This document shows, in pieces, positions 1 through 8,973 of a stretch of 64,000 bases of DNA. Origin of the DNA: Fusibacter sp963666805 (GTDB taxonomy: Bacteria; Bacillota; Clostridia; Peptostreptococcales; Acidaminobacteraceae); contig CAXXWR010000007.1 in the NCBI GenBank assembly GCA_963666805.2, forward strand, positions 806,001 through 870,000. Reading direction: 5' to 3'. Within the stretch, counting starts at the first letter, position 1. The number at the start of each line of letters is the position of its first letter. The notes beneath the pieces were generated by a model. That model saw only the letters and a program-made list of their open reading frames with translations. It did not search any database and had not been told where the DNA came from. The position numbers were made by a program, and so were the translations under genes.

Positions 1-257
1 AAACCTATCCAAGCATACTGCCATGGCTCTTCTGAATCAGCTTGATAAAAAACAGGTTGATGTGGTTCTATTAAAAAACCCTGTCCCTGCTTTAAAGTCC
101 ATGTCCCATATTGATTTTGATAAGTTCCCTTACCGGATAGAACATAATGCAACAAATAAACGCCCCGTTCACTTGGCCCGAAAAAATGACTGGGCTCACA
201 ATGTTCCATCCCATAATAGGTAATATTTAAGACCGGTTTAACCTCTAATTGCCCCAT
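1..257 (-). CDS. AraC-family transcriptional regulator, N-terminal part (runs off left edge)
   Basis: The minus-strand frame opens at an ATG at 257, preceded by GGAGG with a 7-base spacer, and stays open to the window edge, giving 85 visible codons. The product begins MGQLEVKPVLNITYYGMEHC and carries YLLHYVLSGKGTYQ and a PWQYAWIGF segment. These are characteristic of the N-terminal cupin (sugar-sensing arm) of AraC-family regulators of carbohydrate genes. The C-terminal helix-turn-helix lies outside the window, so the DNA-binding half is not verified. The ligand is unknown. A sugar is an inference from the family and from the many glycosidases in the window. Confidence 0.8.
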   Translation of the reverse strand, partial: MGQLEVKPVLNITYYGMEHCEPSHFFGPSERGVYLLHYVLSGKGTYQNQYGTWTLKQGQGFLIEPHQPVFYQADSEEPWQYAWIG

Positions 258-347
258 AAGATTGCCTCCGACTTCATTTTAACATCAATTTTAGTAAATA
301 AATAGTAAAACATAGGTAAATTTTTACCAACTTTGTTCACATAAAAA

Positions 348-389
348 AACTGCGATAAAACGTCTTCTTTCCAACGTTATATCACAGTT
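348..389 (-). terminator. Intrinsic terminator of the radical SAM/DUF4130 operon
   Basis: Read on the minus strand, an imperfect stem AACTGTGATATAACGTT pairs with GACGTTTTATCGCAGTT and is followed by a T run. It lies about 20 bases beyond the stop codon of the DUF4130 gene. Confidence 0.75.
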
Positions 390-408
390 ACTCTTATAAA
401 AAAATGTC

Positions 409-1161
409 TTAATGTTGACTACTTATCTTTTCAGTGAGATACTTCCAATACTTTTTAGGCATATGTGCCCTCTGACAAACTAAATTTTCTCGCTCTTTTA
501 TGGCAATATGTTGTGTATAGGATTGCCACATGGTTTGAAATGCTTTTTCTTTTTCTGAATAAACCAAAGTATCAAAAGCCCCTAGGGCTCTTATATAATA
601 TGTCTCTTTATCATAAAAGGCAGCAATCTGCCTCTTCTTATCGTGTATGACCCATAATTGGTCTCCTAAACGTTCTTTAAAGTGATCTGCCAGAAGACCT
701 GTGATATTGTAGGTGGGTTCGTATTCTGCATAGAAAATGCCTGATTTTAATTCAGAGAATCTCAAGAGACCTGTCAGCAAATGTGTTTCCCGTGTGACCT
801 TGCGATATTTTTGATAAAGCGCATAGATTGAAAGATCTGATAGGGCTTCCAAGGCTTTAGGCCCCATCTTATAAGCTCTTTTCAAGAAGCGAAACAAAAC
901 TGTTCCAAAATCATTGTCATCTGACAAAAAAGCAGTAACAACTGTTCTAAAACCGTCTGGCCCAAAATGCTCATAAATTGATTGAGCCACCTTATTTGCC
1001 TTTTCTTCATTTGTTTCAATTTCTACAGTTAATTGAAAGATGTCACTCTGATAATGTTCAAGTGCCAATAGTTGCCCTTCATCAAATCGTGCGCGGGCAT
1101 AAAACATGGTATAAATACCTGTCAAAATGCCTTCCAATGTACCATCATGTAAATAAACCAT
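409..1161 (-). CDS. DUF4130 putative DNA metabolism protein (TIGR03915 type), partner of the radical SAM gene
   Basis: A 250-residue protein beginning MVYLHDGTLEGILTGIY, the hallmark N-terminus of the TIGR03915/DUF4130 family. It contains LLTGLLRFSELKSGIFYA near the middle and the segment DNDFGTVLFRFLKRAY. In other bacteria this domain occurs fused to a uracil-DNA-glycosylase-like domain or, as here, encoded beside a TIGR03916 radical SAM protein, which is why a role in DNA repair or modification is proposed. Biochemical function is not established. It lies 81 bases downstream of the radical SAM gene on the same strand with no terminator between them, so co-transcription is likely. A terminator follows at 348-389. 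Confidence 0.85.
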   Translation of the reverse strand: MVYLHDGTLEGILTGIYTMFYARARFDEGQLLALEHYQSDIFQLTVEIETNEEKANKVAQSIYEHFGPDGFRTVVTAFLSDDNDFGTVLFRFLKRAYKMGPKALEALSDLSIYALYQKYRKVTRETHLLTGLLRFSELKSGIFYAEYEPTYNITGLLADHFKERLGDQLWVIHDKKRQIAAFYDKETYYIRALGAFDTLVYSEKEKAFQTMWQSYTQHIAIKERENLVCQRAHMPKKYWKYLTEKISSQH

Positions 1162-1242
1162 TTTTCCACCTCATTACAAGAACAGTTTTCTTCTATAAAT
1201 CCCTTGTGCCTATCGTCTTTAAGTCTTCCTAAAAGTCAAAAA

Positions 1243-2571
1243 CTATTTGGAAGGTAATAAGGGCTGACTGGATTGTGCCACAAGAGGTTCAGTCTTTTTT
1301 AAGGGTGCTGATACTTGTGCAAACACCTCTTTATTGGTCTCAAAGAGACTTAATTGACTCTGATACCCTTTAGGGGGTTCTAACAAAACATGTCTAATGC
1401 GTTCAGGCTCTACATCACCAATGCCATAGTATTTTCCGGCCACGGTGATAAAATATTTGGCTCTTTTAAGCACAACGCCTAACCTTTTTAAATCTTCATA
1501 GTGCAAAGTATTGAGCCTTCTCGCTTTAACAATGCGCCTCGCCGAAATATTACCAATTCCAGGGATACGCAAGAGGGCTTTAAAAGAAACTTTATTGACC
1601 TCCATTGGGAAAAACTTCATATTGCGAAGTGCCCATTGAGCCTTGGGATCAACCCATAAATCTAAATTAGGGTCTTCATCTGTTAAAATTTCGTCCGCTT
1701 TAAAATCATAATAACGCAGTAACCAATCTGCTTGATAAAGTCTATGCTCACGTCCCAAGGGTGGTGCTTGTCGCTTTACAACCGCAGGATGATTACTCAC
1801 AGGCACATAAGCCGAGTAATAAACTCTCTTCATATCAATCCGATTATACAGTGCTTCTGAAATTTTAATGATACTCTTATCTGATTCTCCAGTTGCACCA
1901 ATAATCATCTGTGTGGACTGCCCTGCTGGAACAAAATCACTTTCACGTCTCTTTTTATAAGTCAATTCGCCATAGGCCTCTCTCTTTTCTTTAATAAGGA
2001 GCATGGGCTCTATCATCGCTTTCCGTTTTTTTTGAGGGGCTAACAAGCGTAAGCTTGAAGACTTAGGTAATTCGATATTAACACTCATACGATCGACGTA
2101 TTTGCCTGCCTCTTCTATGAGGTAATCACTTGCTCCTGGAATTCCCTTGAGGTGAATATAACCATTAAAGCCTTCTTCTAGTCTTAAGCGTTTTACCACT
2201 TCGAGTAAACGCTCCATGGTATAATCTGGTGACCTCACCACACCTGAACTGAGAAACAAGCCTTCAATGTAATTTCTTCTATAAAAATTAATGGTCAAAT
2301 CAATCACTTCTTGCGGTTCAAATTCTGCTCTTGGATAATCATTACTTGATCGGTTGACGCAATAAGCACAATCGTAAATACACTTGTTGGTCAGCAATAT
2401 TTTGAGAAGGGAGATACAACGCCCATCGTCTGACCACGAATGACAGATTCCGGCTTTTGCCGCATTACCCAATTGTCCTTTTTGCGCTTGTCTTGTCGAT
2501 CCACTTGAAGAACATGAGACATCATATTTTGCTGCATCTGCCAATATTTCTAATTTTTCAAGGGTTTTCAT
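1243..2571 (-). CDS. Putative DNA repair/modification radical SAM protein (TIGR03916 type)
   Basis: A 442-residue protein with a radical SAM cluster motif C64-x3-C68-x2-C71 (NKCIYDCAYC) that would ligate a 4Fe-4S cluster and S-adenosylmethionine. Near residues 330-350 is a helix-hairpin-helix LLRIPGIGNISARRIVKAR, a non-sequence-specific DNA-binding element. Conserved VSCSSSGS and GICHSWSDDGRC segments lie near the N-terminus. This domain pair matches the TIGR03916 family of putative DNA modification/repair proteins. The next gene downstream is its usual partner, DUF4130. A LexA-type palindrome lies 72 bases upstream, supporting induction by DNA damage. The substrate lesion is unknown; by analogy with spore photoproduct lyase it may act directly on damaged bases, but that is inference. 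Confidence 0.88.
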   Translation of the reverse strand: MKTLEKLEILADAAKYDVSCSSSGSTRQAQKGQLGNAAKAGICHSWSDDGRCISLLKILLTNKCIYDCAYCVNRSSNDYPRAEFEPQEVIDLTINFYRRNYIEGLFLSSGVVRSPDYTMERLLEVVKRLRLEEGFNGYIHLKGIPGASDYLIEEAGKYVDRMSVNIELPKSSSLRLLAPQKKRKAMIEPMLLIKEKREAYGELTYKKRRESDFVPAGQSTQMIIGATGESDKSIIKISEALYNRIDMKRVYYSAYVPVSNHPAVVKRQAPPLGREHRLYQADWLLRYYDFKADEILTDEDPNLDLWVDPKAQWALRNMKFFPMEVNKVSFKALLRIPGIGNISARRIVKARRLNTLHYEDLKRLGVVLKRAKYFITVAGKYYGIGDVEPERIRHVLLEPPKGYQSQLSLFETNKEVFAQVSAPLKKTEPLVAQSSQPLLPSK

Positions 2572-2642
2572 CTCGTCATCGCCTTTCCTTTCAAGTCTCG
2601 TATAGATTAATGCACCTCACCGACTCTGCCTTTATGTATCAT

Positions 2643-2656
2643 AGAACATATGTTCT
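2643..2656 (-). promoter_or_regulatory. LexA (SOS) box upstream of the radical SAM repair gene
   Basis: The 14-base perfect palindrome AGAACATATGTTCT has the core GAAC-N4-GTTC of the Firmicute (Bacillus DinR/LexA) SOS box. It lies 72 bases upstream of the radical SAM start. It sits just downstream of a -10-like TAAAAT (minus strand, 2663-2668) with only a weak -35, where a repressor would block initiation. No other copy was noticed in the window. Confidence 0.65.
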
Positions 2657-2733
2657 GTTTTTATTTTATCACATATTCTTTTGTCTGTATAGCCTTATTT
2701 ACAAAAACACTGACCTCACATGATAAAAAAAAA

Positions 2734-2760
2734 TCCCCAGTCCATCAATTGGACTAGGGT
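2734..2760 (-). terminator. Distal terminator of the serine hydrolase gene
   Basis: Minus-strand stem CCCTAGTCCA / TGGACTGGGG followed by a run of nine T residues. It is the second of two hairpins behind the serine hydrolase gene. Confidence 0.75.
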
Positions 2761-2778
2761 CATAACATTTTTATAAAA

Positions 2779-2809
2779 AGACGCGTCATCATCACTAAAG
2801 GATGCGTCT
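2779..2809 (-). terminator. Proximal terminator of the serine hydrolase gene
   Basis: On the minus strand, stem AGACGCATC pairs with GATGACGCGTCT (one bulge) and is followed by TTTTAT. It lies 30 bases past the serine hydrolase stop codon. Confidence 0.65.
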
Positions 2810-2839
2810 CAATCATTTGAATTAACAGTATGTTCTCTC

Positions 2840-3829
2840 TTATTGAAGTAAAGGATCAATCAACGGAATTACTTGATTTTCAATCCACTCTATACTATGG
2901 GTTACATTGGGTTTAAACGGTGCTAACAAGCTGATGACGAGATTCTTTTCTTCATTTACATAAAGAGTATTTCCTCCATCTCCTACCGCTGCATAAACCC
3001 CTTTTGAAGGGTCAATAACCCACCATAAATAACCGTATGAAAGACCTATAGCTTCCCATTGGCTGTGAACCTGCGTCATCCTGTGAAGCCACTGGGCAGA
3101 TACCAACTGTTCACCTTTCCACATGCCATGATTCAAGATGAGTTTTCCGATTTTCATGAGGTCATTTGAATTTAAAAACAATCCCCATCCACCCGCTAAT
3201 ATACCTTGTGAATCACAAACCCATCCCCTTCTCGGCTGACCATTCATAAGTGCCAAATGGTCTTCTTTCGATTTTAAAATAATGGGGGTATCCACAGTGA
3301 TTGCCATGGGGTCAAAAAGATTTTTTTGAGCAAAATTCAAAAGGGGTTGCCCAATTGCTCTTTCTAAAATACCTGACAAAATATGAGTGCTAATCATTGG
3401 GGAATAAAAAAACGTATGTGTCCGTGCCGTTCCTCCCAAATAAGACAAGGCCGATTCTAACCAATTGGCACTCATTAAAAAGGCTTCATACGGCTCTGCC
3501 TTATATTTGAAAGGGGCTGTCATCGTCAGCAAATCCTCTATTGTAATTGCCTTTGCCACTTCATTAGAATCCGTCAATGAATACTCTGGAAAAAACCGAA
3601 AGACTTTTTCATGGACACTTTTGATAAGTCCTTGATCCACGGCTATGCCCATAAGTAAGGCTAAAACACTTTTAGTAACTGAATAAATAAGATGTGATTG
3701 CCCTGTTTCATAAGCATTCTGGTGTATCTTAAAAAGAGGGTTATCCCCCTGCATGATTTCAAGACCATACGCATGGGGAAAGGTCTTCTTAAAGGCTCTA
3801 TTTAATTGTAAATCAATATCTCTTTTCAT
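2840..3829 (-). CDS. Serine beta-lactamase-like hydrolase (class C / esterase family)
   Basis: The product is 329 residues from the ATG at 3829, chosen because AAGGAG precedes it; a longer in-frame ORF begins at 3943 but lacks a ribosome site. The SxxK catalytic motif is S50-V-T-K53 (YSVTKSVLALLMG). The second-motif region reads FFYSPMISTHILSGILER, where the usual YSN/YAN appears as YSP. GDGGN near residue 280 stands where the third motif (KTG/HxG) is expected. No signal peptide is seen, so it is probably cytoplasmic, more like 6-aminohexanoate-dimer hydrolase or esterase members than true beta-lactamases. Monocistronic, with two terminators behind it. Substrate unknown. Confidence 0.8.
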   Translation of the reverse strand: MKRDIDLQLNRAFKKTFPHAYGLEIMQGDNPLFKIHQNAYETGQSHLIYSVTKSVLALLMGIAVDQGLIKSVHEKVFRFFPEYSLTDSNEVAKAITIEDLLTMTAPFKYKAEPYEAFLMSANWLESALSYLGGTARTHTFFYSPMISTHILSGILERAIGQPLLNFAQKNLFDPMAITVDTPIILKSKEDHLALMNGQPRRGWVCDSQGILAGGWGLFLNSNDLMKIGKLILNHGMWKGEQLVSAQWLHRMTQVHSQWEAIGLSYGYLWWVIDPSKGVYAAVGDGGNTLYVNEEKNLVISLLAPFKPNVTHSIEWIENQVIPLIDPLLQ

Positions 3830-4017
3830 TTCATTTCTCCTTAGTTTTAGACTGAAGGATATCCTTGAAAAAAGCATATATTGATTTAAAATTTTTATCA
3901 AGTGCCTTTTAAAAAATACATACTTATACAATTTATAAGGCACTCATCCCATCATAAAAGATTCATCTAAGCTATTCATACAATGACCCATTGGGTATAA
4001 AAAGGCTTTATTAACCT

Positions 4018-4827
4018 TTAATAATAAAAATAGTCCCCTTCAATATTTTTGTAAAAATCATCTGCCTTTGAAGAAAAAGGCCTATTATTAAAATACAGAC
4101 ACGACTCCACATTGTTTTCCCCTTCAAGGGCACGTTTAGCCGCTCTAAAACTTTCGTCTTTAGGCTCTAATGTGGGGAATGACTCCCAATGAGCAGGTGG
4201 AAATTGCCCACTGGCAAAGATGACATCGTAAACACTATTAGGGAAATTAGGACTCTTCACACGGTTTAATACAACATTGGCAACCGCTAATTTCTTATAC
4301 TCCGATCCACCGCGTGCTTCAACATCCGCAATACGAGCAAGCCAAAGAACATCTTCATCCGTATAAGTAGGTTCTTCAATGGCTACCGCTTCTTTGTCAA
4401 ATCGACTTGAAACAATATCGACTTTCAAATACTGTGAATCATAAGAATAAAATTCTGGTAAAAAGTCCATTAAAAACTCAAAAGGGACATAGCTGACACC
4501 GTTCACAACATAGGCGTCATAACCTGTATCAAAAGTTTCATTATTATAATAGCCTGTAGAATCATCTAAGGTAAAACTAATATAGTTGTCGCCATCTTTT
4601 ATGGTCACTAAATTAGCATACTCCAACCACTCAACATCAAGACCTAAGGGGGTTAACAGTTGGGTTGGATTCACATACAAGACACCCTCTTTTAAATCAA
4701 AGGCATTATCAGTCTCCACCCCTTTACCGTTATAACTCAATGTAACTGCATCAGCAAAAGTAAAACTCTGAACCGACAATAACAAAATCATTAAAAGTGT
4801 TATCGTTATTTTCTTTATTTTACGCAT
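4018..4827 (-). CDS. Secreted SleB-type cell wall hydrolase with copper-amine-oxidase-N-like domain
   Basis: The product is 269 residues from the ATG at 4827, chosen over an ATG 12 bases upstream because GGAGG is correctly spaced only for this one. Residues 1-25 form a signal peptide (KKITITLLMILLLSVQSF). Residues 30-130 form a Cu_amine_oxidN1-like stalk domain (GVSYVPFEFLMDFLPEF). Residues 150-269 are a Hydrolase_2/SleB C-terminal domain with LARIADVEARGGSEYKKLAV, in which the Glu of DVEARGGS is the likely catalytic residue. SleB enzymes are lytic transglycosylases acting on cortex or vegetative peptidoglycan. The stalk domain suggests wall attachment. A role in germination or in vegetative wall turnover cannot be separated here. 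Confidence 0.85.
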   Translation of the reverse strand: MRKIKKITITLLMILLLSVQSFTFADAVTLSYNGKGVETDNAFDLKEGVLYVNPTQLLTPLGLDVEWLEYANLVTIKDGDNYISFTLDDSTGYYNNETFDTGYDAYVVNGVSYVPFEFLMDFLPEFYSYDSQYLKVDIVSSRFDKEAVAIEEPTYTDEDVLWLARIADVEARGGSEYKKLAVANVVLNRVKSPNFPNSVYDVIFASGQFPPAHWESFPTLEPKDESFRAAKRALEGENNVESCLYFNNRPFSSKADDFYKNIEGDYFYY

Positions 4828-4902
4828 TATATCCTCCATTTTCTCATTTGTTTTATATTATCATATGTCAGAAAAATGGCAAATAACAAACACATGTCTT
4901 TT

Positions 4903-4916
4903 TGATAACGCTTTCT
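4903..4916 (-). promoter_or_regulatory. cre-like site (possible CcpA operator) upstream of the SleB-like gene
   Basis: Read on the minus strand, the site is AGAAAGCGTTATCA, 13 of 14 identical to the classic Bacillus cre form TGAAAGCGTTATCA. It lies about 75 bases upstream of the SleB-like start. No CcpA gene is in the window, so the function is only suggested. Confidence 0.35.
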
Positions 4917-4954
4917 TTACGAAGGTCCAAAGACTTCAAAACACCTAAGAACGC

Positions 4955-5007
4955 AAAGTGCACTCTCTCAAAAGACATTCAAAATCTCTTTCTCGACAGT
5001 GCACTTT
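4955..5007. repeat. Inverted repeat downstream of purL
   Basis: AAAGTGCACT at 4955 pairs with AGTGCACTTT at 4998-5007 around a 33-base loop. It lies just past the purL stop. The minus-strand copy lacks a T run after the stem, so it is a weak terminator or an mRNA 3' stabiliser. Confidence 0.45.
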
Positions 5008-5042
5008 TAATCATTTTTTATCTATTATTATTGGAAAATAGC

Positions 5043-8000
5043 TTATTCATGTGTGAAATAACGGATCCCTGCTTCAAATATGCGCATATCCTTTTCACCT
5101 ATTATATTTTGGTAAAGTCCATCACCGATTCGCTCAATATGCCCCATCTTTCCAAAAATACGGCCATCTTCTGATGTAATGCCTTCGATGGCATCTACTG
5201 AACCATTGATATTAAACGCACCATCAGAAACCACATTACCCTCTAAATCCACATATTGTGTGGCAATCTGTCCCTTTTGACTAAGTTTTTCAATCCATTC
5301 AGCATTAGCATAAAAGCGACCTTCACCATGTGAAAAAGCAGTGTGATAAACATCATCTACAGTTGTATTTTGAAGCCACGGTGATAAATGACTCGCCACA
5401 CGGACACCTGTCACTTTAGACACATGACGTCCAATATGGTTAAAGGTCAGTGTTGGTGAATCTGCATCAAGAGATCTGATTTCGCCATAAGGCAACAAGC
5501 CTAACTTAATCAGTGCTTGGAAGCCATTACAGATCCCAATCATGAGGCCATCTCTCTCATTTAAAAGTGCCATAACGGCTTTTGAAACTTTAGGATTTCT
5601 AAAAGCAGATGCGATAAATTTGCCTGAACCTTCTGGCTCATCCCCTGCACTAAAACCACCAGGGATTGCAATAATATTGGCTTCATTGATGCCTTTTACC
5701 ATTTCATCTATTGAATTTTGAACCGCTTCTGCACTTAAGTTTTTGAAAACAAATGGTATAACCTCTCCACCTGATTTTTCAAAAGCTCTAGCAGTATCCC
5801 ATTCACAGTTAGTCCCTGGGAAAGCTGGAATAAAGACTTTAGGTTTAGCCACTTTAACTTTTGAGCGTCTTATTCCCGAACCCGTATATGTGTGTTTTTT
5901 AACGCTTCGCTTTTCTTCATACTGGATAGGGAATATGGGATTGAGTTTGCTTTCCCATTGCTCACATGCTTTTGATAAATCAATTTTAATCTCATCTAAT
6001 TGAATTACTGGCTCTTTAAGCGTTTCACCAATTAACTCAAAATCATCTTCTTTCACAAGTGTTTCAGCTACAGCAGGAGATACTTCTAAGAGCATTCCAC
6101 CATAGTTGGCATCAAAGAGAGCCTTTGAATCTGTCATCGTCAGCTTGGCACCTATGCCATTGCCAAATGCCATTTTGGAAAGTGCCATAGCAATGCCACC
6201 ATAACCGATCGCATAGGCAGAACAGATGTCTTGCCTTTGACTAAGGGTGTGTATTTTATCATAGCCTCTACAAAGTGATTCAATCTTAACCACTTCTGAA
6301 GCGTCTCTCACCGCTTTAAACCAGACAAGTTGATGACCTGCGGATTTGAGTTCAGGTGTTATAATATGGTTTATATTTTCTGTTGTCACTGCAAAAGCAA
6401 TCAAAGTCGGTGGCACATTAATGTCTTTAAAAGTACCAGACATGGAGTCTTTTCCACCAATAGCTGCTGTTTCAAAAGCAGTCTGTGCAGCCGATGCACC
6501 AAGTAATGCCGCAAATGGTTTACCCCATTTACTTGCATCCTTACCCAATTTTTCAAAGTATTCTTGAAGTGACAATCTTACTTTTTTATAGTCTCCACCT
6601 GTTGCAACGATTTTGGCAATTGAGTCAACCACTGCATAGTAGCCCCCATGGAAAGGTGACCACTGACCTATCTTAGGATCATAACCGTAACTCATCATTG
6701 AAACGGAAGTGGTTTCTTTACCCAGCACTGGGAATTTAGCTACCATAGTCTGGATAGGTGTTTGTTGGAATTTACCACCAAATGGCATAAGGACTGTCCC
6801 TGCACCAATGGTATTATCAAAACGTTCTACGAGTCCTTTTTGCGAGGCAATATTAAGGTCTTCATAAAATGCCATCCATCGGTCTGTAAGACTTTGGTGA
6901 GTAGGAAGGGTCTTAACTTCTTCAAAGTAGCTTGCTTCACTTGGAGCTACCACTTTAACGTCCGCATGTCCTTTCACGCCATTGGTATCTAAAAAGGCTC
7001 TTGAGAGATTGAGAATTTCTTGCCCTTTCCATGACATTATCAAGCGACCATCCCCTGTAACTTCTGCCACTTTTTTCACTTCTAGGTTTTCACTGTGACA
7101 ATAGTTTTCAAAAGCGTCTTGATCTCCTTTAGCGATAACTACTGCCATTCTTTCTTGAGATTCTGATATAGCCAGTTCCGTTCCATCTAAACCTTCATAT
7201 TTTTTAGTTACTTTATCGAGATCAATGTGAAGACTTTCTGATAACTCTCCAATGGCAACAGAGACACCCCCTGCCCCAAAATCATTACAGCGTTTAATCA
7301 TCTTTGAGAGTTCTGGTATTCTGAAAAGACGTTGAATTTTTCTTTCAACAGGTGCATTTCCCTTTTGGACTTCTGCCCCACAACTAGCGAGGCTGTCTTC
7401 ATCATGTTCTTTTGAAGAACCTGTAGCACCACCGATACCATCACGACCAGTTCTCCCACCAACAAGTAGAATAATGTCTCCTTCTGCAGGTCTTTCACGT
7501 ACGACATTTTCAGCAGGTGCCGCGCCAACCACTGCTCCTACTTCCATTCTTTTCGCCACAAAATGTGGATCATAAACTTCTGTCACCATTCCTGTTGCCA
7601 GCCCTATTTGATTACCATATGAGGAAAAACCAGCGGCTGCTTTTTGGGTAATCACCTTTTGAGGTAACTTTCCTTCAAGGGTTTGAGACATTGAAAGCGT
7701 TGGATCTGCTGCACCAGTAACACGCATAGCATGGTAAACATAACTTCTGCCTGATAGGGGGTCTCTAATTGCCCCTCCTAAACAAGTTGCTGCCCCACCA
7801 AAGGGTTCGATTTCTGTCGGATGGTTATGGGTTTCATTTTTAAACATCAATAGCCACGGTTGTTGCTGACCTTCTACATCTATATCTACTTTTAAACTAC
7901 ACGCATTAATTTCTTCTGAGACGTCTAAATCTTTAAGACCACCCTTTTTACGAAGAATTTTGGTATTAATCGTTGCAAGGTCCATTAGGGTCATGTCTTT

Positions 8001-8801
8001 TTCTCTATCGGCATAAACAAAAGCTCTATCTTCTTGATAGGCTTGATAAGCCTCTTTAATTGGTGCTGAATAAGCATTATCTTCAAATGTAACGTGGTCG
8101 AGAACCGTTGAAAAAGTCGTATGACGACAATGGTCTGACCAATAAGTATCAATCACTTTCAATTCAGTAAGGGTTGGATTACGCTTTTCTTCATCTTTAA
8201 AATAGGCTTTAACAAATTGAAGGTCTTCAAAAGTCATGGCAAATCCGATTTTGTCCCTATAAGCGGCAAGCGCCGTGTCATCCATGTCCACAAAACCTTC
8301 AACTGTTGGTACGCTTTCAGGCACCTCTAAAGACATTTTAATGGTTTCAGGAATTGCCATTGTGACTTCACTCGCTTCGACAGGATTAATCATGTATTTT
8401 TTAATTTTATCCATATCTTGTGAAGACAGTTCCCCTGTTAAAACGATTATTTTGGAACTAACAATATTAGTCCCTTCTTTAAGTGTAATAATCTCTGAAC
8501 ACTGAATAGCAGAATCCGCACGTTGGTCAAATTGCCCTGGAAGGTACTCTACTCTAAAGGCCTTTTCACCTTCTAAAAGCGTCAAGTTGCCTTGTGAAAC
8601 AGTATCTACATTGGGTTCTGAAAGAACTGAATGCACAACGGTGTCAAGTGCTGTCTCATCAATCCCCTCTAAATCATAGCAATTAATCATTCTAAAACTT
8701 TCAAGACCTGTCATGCCTAAGGTTTTAATAAGATCTTCTTTCATACTAATGGCTTCTACATTAAAGCCTTCTTTTTTTTCAACGAGAATACGCGTTACCA
8801 T
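5043..8801 (-). CDS. purL: Phosphoribosylformylglycinamidine synthase, single-chain
   Basis: A 1252-residue protein covering FGAM synthase and glutaminase in one chain; it converts FGAR, ATP and glutamine to FGAM in step 4 of purine synthesis. The synthase part contains SDHCRHTTF near residue 230, NETHNHPTEIEPFGGAAT near residue 325 and DFGAGGVSVAIGEL. The C-terminal glutamine amidotransferase starts near residue 995 (FIPAFPGTNCEWDTARAF) and has nucleophile C1091 in MIGICNGFQ. Length and sequence match the Clostridia-type long PurL (TIGR01857 clade) rather than the split PurS/Q/L of Bacillus. GAGGAGG precedes the ATG. Unusually, no other pur gene is adjacent and no purine riboswitch is seen in the 172-base leader. 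Confidence 0.95.
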   Translation of the reverse strand: MVTRILVEKKEGFNVEAISMKEDLIKTLGMTGLESFRMINCYDLEGIDETALDTVVHSVLSEPNVDTVSQGNLTLLEGEKAFRVEYLPGQFDQRADSAIQCSEIITLKEGTNIVSSKIIVLTGELSSQDMDKIKKYMINPVEASEVTMAIPETIKMSLEVPESVPTVEGFVDMDDTALAAYRDKIGFAMTFEDLQFVKAYFKDEEKRNPTLTELKVIDTYWSDHCRHTTFSTVLDHVTFEDNAYSAPIKEAYQAYQEDRAFVYADREKDMTLMDLATINTKILRKKGGLKDLDVSEEINACSLKVDIDVEGQQQPWLLMFKNETHNHPTEIEPFGGAATCLGGAIRDPLSGRSYVYHAMRVTGAADPTLSMSQTLEGKLPQKVITQKAAAGFSSYGNQIGLATGMVTEVYDPHFVAKRMEVGAVVGAAPAENVVRERPAEGDIILLVGGRTGRDGIGGATGSSKEHDEDSLASCGAEVQKGNAPVERKIQRLFRIPELSKMIKRCNDFGAGGVSVAIGELSESLHIDLDKVTKKYEGLDGTELAISESQERMAVVIAKGDQDAFENYCHSENLEVKKVAEVTGDGRLIMSWKGQEILNLSRAFLDTNGVKGHADVKVVAPSEASYFEEVKTLPTHQSLTDRWMAFYEDLNIASQKGLVERFDNTIGAGTVLMPFGGKFQQTPIQTMVAKFPVLGKETTSVSMMSYGYDPKIGQWSPFHGGYYAVVDSIAKIVATGGDYKKVRLSLQEYFEKLGKDASKWGKPFAALLGASAAQTAFETAAIGGKDSMSGTFKDINVPPTLIAFAVTTENINHIITPELKSAGHQLVWFKAVRDASEVVKIESLCRGYDKIHTLSQRQDICSAYAIGYGGIAMALSKMAFGNGIGAKLTMTDSKALFDANYGGMLLEVSPAVAETLVKEDDFELIGETLKEPVIQLDEIKIDLSKACEQWESKLNPIFPIQYEEKRSVKKHTYTGSGIRRSKVKVAKPKVFIPAFPGTNCEWDTARAFEKSGGEVIPFVFKNLSAEAVQNSIDEMVKGINEANIIAIPGGFSAGDEPEGSGKFIASAFRNPKVSKAVMALLNERDGLMIGICNGFQALIKLGLLPYGEIRSLDADSPTLTFNHIGRHVSKVTGVRVASHLSPWLQNTTVDDVYHTAFSHGEGRFYANAEWIEKLSQKGQIATQYVDLEGNVVSDGAFNINGSVDAIEGITSEDGRIFGKMGHIERIGDGLYQNIIGEKDMRIFEAGIRYFTHE

Positions 8802-8930
8802 AAGTCCTCCTCAGAGCTGTTTGTCTGTCCATATCATTCATCATTTTTAATGGAATCCCTCATGTGGTTTATTATTATAATTTTATTCTACCACCCTTCA
8901 TAAGATAAGAAAAATGAATATAAATAATAA

Positions 8931-8969
8931 AAAGCATTAGCTCTACTAATAAGTAGTCCCTAATGCTTT
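8931..8969 (-). terminator. Terminator of the MFS-arsR operon
   Basis: On the minus strand AAAGCATTAG pairs with CTAATGCTTT and TTTTATTATT follows. It lies 5 bases past the stop of the ArsR-type regulator. Confidence 0.85.
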
Positions 8970-8973
8970 CGTT

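Noticed and set aside
23..223. Plus-strand 66-codon frame
   Set aside because: It lies opposite the AraC gene, has no ribosome site and no recognisable product.
2840..3943. Longer N-terminus for the serine hydrolase
   Set aside because: The extra 38 residues lack a ribosome site and family similarity, while AAGGAG precedes the ATG at 3829.
8802..8930. Purine riboswitch upstream of purL
   Set aside because: The leader is AT-rich and short; I could not find the three-way-junction core or a terminator pair.
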